This document shows, one piece after another, positions 61,044 through 64,000 of a stretch of DNA of 64,000 nt. The notes under the pieces are model-generated. The model ran no database searches. It was given only the letters and a program-made list of their open reading frames with translations, and was not told the DNA's origin. This stretch comes from Bacillus sp. FSL H8-0547 (lineage in GTDB: Bacteria; Bacillota; Bacilli; Bacillales; Bacillaceae). The translations under genes and the position numbers were made by a program. The DNA lies in NCBI GenBank assembly GCA_038002745.1, contig JBBODD010000001.1, positions 2,046,001-2,110,000 on the forward strand. Direction: 5' to 3'. Every line of letters begins with the position of its first letter. Position 1 is the first letter of the stretch.

Positions 61044-62363
61044 ATGTTAAGTAAAAAAGACTTATATAATTTTAGTATATTATTATTTGCGATTTTCTTT
61101 TCTTTTAGCATTATTTTTCTTTCTGAAAATCCAACTTTTCATGTACTTGCACTCTGGATAACCGCTACTGTTGCTATTCTAATTGTTAAATTTGAAATAT
61201 CGCATCCTTTAGTATGGTTTTCTAGTTCTTTTGTTCTCTATAGTACAGGTTATGCTATATTATATATTTTGGGATATCTTAATTCTGGGTACAACAAAGA
61301 AAACATTTTTATGCCGTTAGTTGCTTTAACTGTTGTTGTATTAGTAGTAGGTGTAAGAAAGTATGGTAGCCCGCAATTTCATGAAAAGAAAAACTCTTTT
61401 TTATTAAGAAACAATAAAAATAAAAAATTAATCGAATTTATTTTATTATTTTTAATTTTAATTTTATTTGTTAGTGTTGCAGTCTTATTTATTACTCCAT
61501 TTGAAAGTAAGAATGATTTGCTTGCGAACAAAAATATCTTTTTTATAATAGGTGTTTATAGCACTAGATTTATCTCCTTTTTTTGCTGTTTTTATATGTT
61601 GTTATTCATAGATATAGATAAGAAGAAGACTAAATTATTTATTTTAATTTCTTCTATTCTAATCATTTTACTGTCATTATTTACCGGTGATCGGGATGCA
61701 ATGTTTAGGTTTTTTGTTATCCTTATAATTACCTTATATGTATTGAGGAAAATTAGTAAAAAAACAATAATATCCCTCATACCAATAGGGGTTATATTTT
61801 TAATTGCAAGCAGATATTTTAAATATTATTTTGTTACTGGAGAACTTAAAGATTCCTTTGAAGAAGAAAGCTTTATATATAGTTTTTTTTCTACTGATTT
61901 CCTTGCAGCAGGAGAAAACCTACAAATCCTATTAAACAATACTTGGACTAAATCTCTTCATGGATTCTCCTTAATTGTTACTGATGTTATTTCTCCTTTT
62001 CTACCAGGGGGATCATTTTTAAATGTAGGAGCTTGGTTCAATTATACCTTTTATCCTAATTCCTATTCTAGGGCCTTTACCTTAGTAGGACAAGGCTACG
62101 TTATGGGAGGGATTGTAGGTATTATCGCAATCTTTTTGATCTTAGGTATTGGTATAAAATTTCTTTATATTAAAACAACGGAAAACGTTTATTGGTTAGT
62201 TCTCTATATTTATTCTATTCCGACAATAATATCTGCATTTAGGTCAACTCTTGGAACAGTGTATACAGGATTAACAAGAATAGCTTTGTTAAGTATTTTA
62301 ATACACGCATTTTTATTTTTGTTAATTAATAATAGAGCTAAAAAGACAATACAAAAAAATTAA
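61044..62363 (+). CDS. Polysaccharide repeat-unit polymerase (Wzy type)
   Basis: 439 residues, about 10-11 transmembrane helices, very AT-rich. The GDRDAMFRF segment in the middle and the large outside loop after about residue 255 (LLNNTWTKSLHGFSLIVTDV) fit O-antigen/capsule polymerases. AAAAGGAAG precedes the ATG. Wzy proteins vary too much for a closer call. Confidence 0.8.
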   Translation: MLSKKDLYNFSILLFAIFFSFSIIFLSENPTFHVLALWITATVAILIVKFEISHPLVWFSSSFVLYSTGYAILYILGYLNSGYNKENIFMPLVALTVVVLVVGVRKYGSPQFHEKKNSFLLRNNKNKKLIEFILLFLILILFVSVAVLFITPFESKNDLLANKNIFFIIGVYSTRFISFFCCFYMLLFIDIDKKKTKLFILISSILIILLSLFTGDRDAMFRFFVILIITLYVLRKISKKTIISLIPIGVIFLIASRYFKYYFVTGELKDSFEEESFIYSFFSTDFLAAGENLQILLNNTWTKSLHGFSLIVTDVISPFLPGGSFLNVGAWFNYTFYPNSYSRAFTLVGQGYVMGGIVGIIAIFLILGIGIKFLYIKTTENVYWLVLYIYSIPTIISAFRSTLGTVYTGLTRIALLSILIHAFLFLLINNRAKKTIQKN

Positions 62364-62623
62364 ATTAATTAATTTGATTTAGGATTTTTGAAAGAATAGA
62401 CTGACGAACTATATTTTAATAGAAAACTGGAAAGCAAAAAATGTAGTTAAACTGTCTTTCGAGAGCTAACAAATTATGAAATAAAATCTAGTAAATGGTA
62501 TTGAAATTACTTCCTTAATCCTAATAATATTTGTATATATTTAAATTACTTTCTGTATAAATGCTATTGAAATATACCTAATTTCACAGAGATACACGTA
62601 TTGCATTTCATGAAGGGATAAAC

Positions 62624-64000
62624 ATGACTAACATTATAAATAAAAAAGCTCAAAAGAGTTTAAAATGGACAGCAATAAAAACTTTATTCAATTCAATTAT
62701 TCAACCTTTTTACAGAATCCTCTTAGCAATTTTACTGATTCCTTCTGATTTTGCATATATAGCAGTTATTACTTTGATTATATCATTTGCAGAAATGTTA
62801 AATAATGTTGGGGTTGGAGAAGCAGTAATTCAAAGGGATGATGTCACAAAAAAGGATTTATCTTCATTATTTTTTTTCAATCTTATCATTACATTTTTTA
62901 TTGCAGGTCTTTTGTTTTTGAGTTCTAGTACTTTCGCATCCTATTATTCTATGAATGAGTTAGATCAGATAGTTAAAGTTCTTTCAATTACAGTCATCTT
63001 AAATGGATCTACTAGCTTATTTAAGTTTTATTTACATAAAGAGTTTCTTTTCAAACAAACTACATTAATACAAGTTATTAAAATAACGTTTGAGATTCTT
63101 ATGTCTATAATTCTGATTGTAATTGGATACAGTATTTGGGGTTATGTTATTGGAATATTAGTTTCAAATGCTGTACATGCAATTTTACTTGCCTATTTTG
63201 TTTTTAAAAAAACTGACTTTAGAATCGGTTTCAATTTCTCTATCAAAAGCCTTTCTAGATTTTTAAACTTTGGAATATTTGTAAGCGGAAAAAAAACGCT
63301 TACTTTTATCAGTCATAGAATAGATGAAGTAATTATTGGGGGGTTACTTTCAGCTGAAATTCTAGGGGCTTACTATTTAGCTAAAAATATCCTGCTACAA
63401 TGTCAAACATTGATAACTACTTCTTTTGGTCAAGTGTTATTGCCATTATTCTCTAAACTGAAAAACGATTTAGACTTACTGAAAAGATACTATGTGAATA
63501 TACTTTTCGTAGTTTCTTTCCTAAGTTTTCCTGTATTCATAGGAATAATACTTACCGCTCAGTATTTTGTTCCTCTTATTTTCGGTGAAGAGTGGGAGTT
63601 AAGTATAGGGGTATTTAAATTACTATCAATCCCAGTCATTTTTGAAGTACTATCAGCAGGTATAACTAGTTCCTTACTTTATTCTCAAAACAAAACCATC
63701 TTAGTATTTATTATAGATTTAATATTTGCATTGGGATATTTAGGCCTTTTATTTGTTTTTAATAATAATGACTTAGATAATATTATTTATTTATATAGTG
63801 GTTATATTATTTTGAAATTCATTATTAGCCAATATTTTTTAGGGAAAATCTTAACTTTAAATTATAAAAATTATGTAAACATCTTTAAAGAAAGCCTAAT
63901 TTCAACGATAGTGATGGCTATAACAGTGATTTTTTTACAAAAAGTTTTGGAGACTTATTTCCATACTTCCATATTACTTATCCTTTCTGTCTGTTGTGGA
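62624..64000 (+). CDS. Polysaccharide flippase (Wzx type), 3' end missing
   Basis: 459 residues visible and open at the window end. About twelve hydrophobic helices; start (M)TNIINKKAQKSLKWTAIKT, then GEAVIQRDDV and FGIFVSGKKTLTFISHRIDEVIIGGLL. This fits the PST/MATE-like polysaccharide exporters that move lipid-linked repeat units across the membrane. GAAGGGA precedes the ATG by about ten bases. With the Wzy-like gene it completes a Wzx/Wzy-dependent pathway. No gene is seen in the AT-rich 260 bases before it. Confidence 0.85.
   Translation, partial: MTNIINKKAQKSLKWTAIKTLFNSIIQPFYRILLAILLIPSDFAYIAVITLIISFAEMLNNVGVGEAVIQRDDVTKKDLSSLFFFNLIITFFIAGLLFLSSSTFASYYSMNELDQIVKVLSITVILNGSTSLFKFYLHKEFLFKQTTLIQVIKITFEILMSIILIVIGYSIWGYVIGILVSNAVHAILLAYFVFKKTDFRIGFNFSIKSLSRFLNFGIFVSGKKTLTFISHRIDEVIIGGLLSAEILGAYYLAKNILLQCQTLITTSFGQVLLPLFSKLKNDLDLLKRYYVNILFVVSFLSFPVFIGIILTAQYFVPLIFGEEWELSIGVFKLLSIPVIFEVLSAGITSSLLYSQNKTILVFIIDLIFALGYLGLLFVFNNNDLDNIIYLYSGYIILKFIISQYFLGKILTLNYKNYVNIFKESLISTIVMAITVIFLQKVLETYFHTSILLILSVCCG

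Overview
The window comes from a motile, endospore-forming member of the Bacillaceae. The order atpDC - nuoABCDHIJKLMN - ywzB - ywmB - murAA - spoIID - spoIIQ - spoIIID - mbl - flhO - flhP - fabZ - ywpF - ssbB - ywqA/ywqB - ywqCDE follows the Bacillus subtilis ywm-ywp-ywq region. Unlike B. subtilis, this genome has a complex I operon. No rRNA, tRNA, insertion sequence, prophage or CRISPR array was seen.

Layout. 1-1.8 kb: end of the ATP synthase operon. 2.0-12.8 kb: a sugar sensing and uptake block. It has a membrane-anchored binding protein, a YesM-type histidine kinase and a YesN-type regulator, then a xylFGH-type xylose ABC transporter and a transmembrane chemoreceptor. cre-like sites lie in front of several units, and the chemoreceptor has a SigD-type promoter. 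12.8-16.4 kb: small accessory genes (an FAD oxidoreductase, a Gfo/Idh/MocA dehydrogenase and two unknowns). 16.6-27.3 kb: an 11-subunit complex I operon without nuoEFG. Its promoter carries a perfect cre match at the start point, and its NuoC has a long Lys/Ala repeat extension. 27.7-38.9 kb: cell wall, sporulation and flagellar genes (murAA, spoIID, spoIIQ, spoIIID, mbl, flhO, flhP, fabZ), with recognisable SigE and SigF promoters. 38.9-48.7 kb: a NERD nuclease-like protein, a lipoprotein, ywpF, ssbB with a ComK-type box, the ywqA/ywqB SNF2-SWIM pair and several very small genes. 48.9-64 kb: an exopolysaccharide cluster. It encodes tyrosine kinase control (ywqC, ywqD, ywqE), a UDP-bacillosamine-type pathway, a UDP-GalNAcA-type pathway, glycosyltransferases, a polymerase and a flippase cut by the window end. 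The cluster becomes clearly AT-rich after about 53 kb.

The most unusual signal is a set of intergenic arrays built from 21-bp units, usually five units per module. There are two core types (TAACAATCC and CAAGTAA). They lie near 1.9, 15.8, 21.0, 32.0-32.4, 40.1-40.8 and 43.1-43.5 kb. The cores repeat with almost no deviation from 21 bp while the sequence between cores drifts. The third unit of each five-unit module is a characteristic variant. The larger modules (about 156 and 236 bp) are themselves tandemly duplicated and share a TTTTCTAG motif. One array sits inside the nuo operon between nuoH and nuoI. I do not recognise this family of elements.
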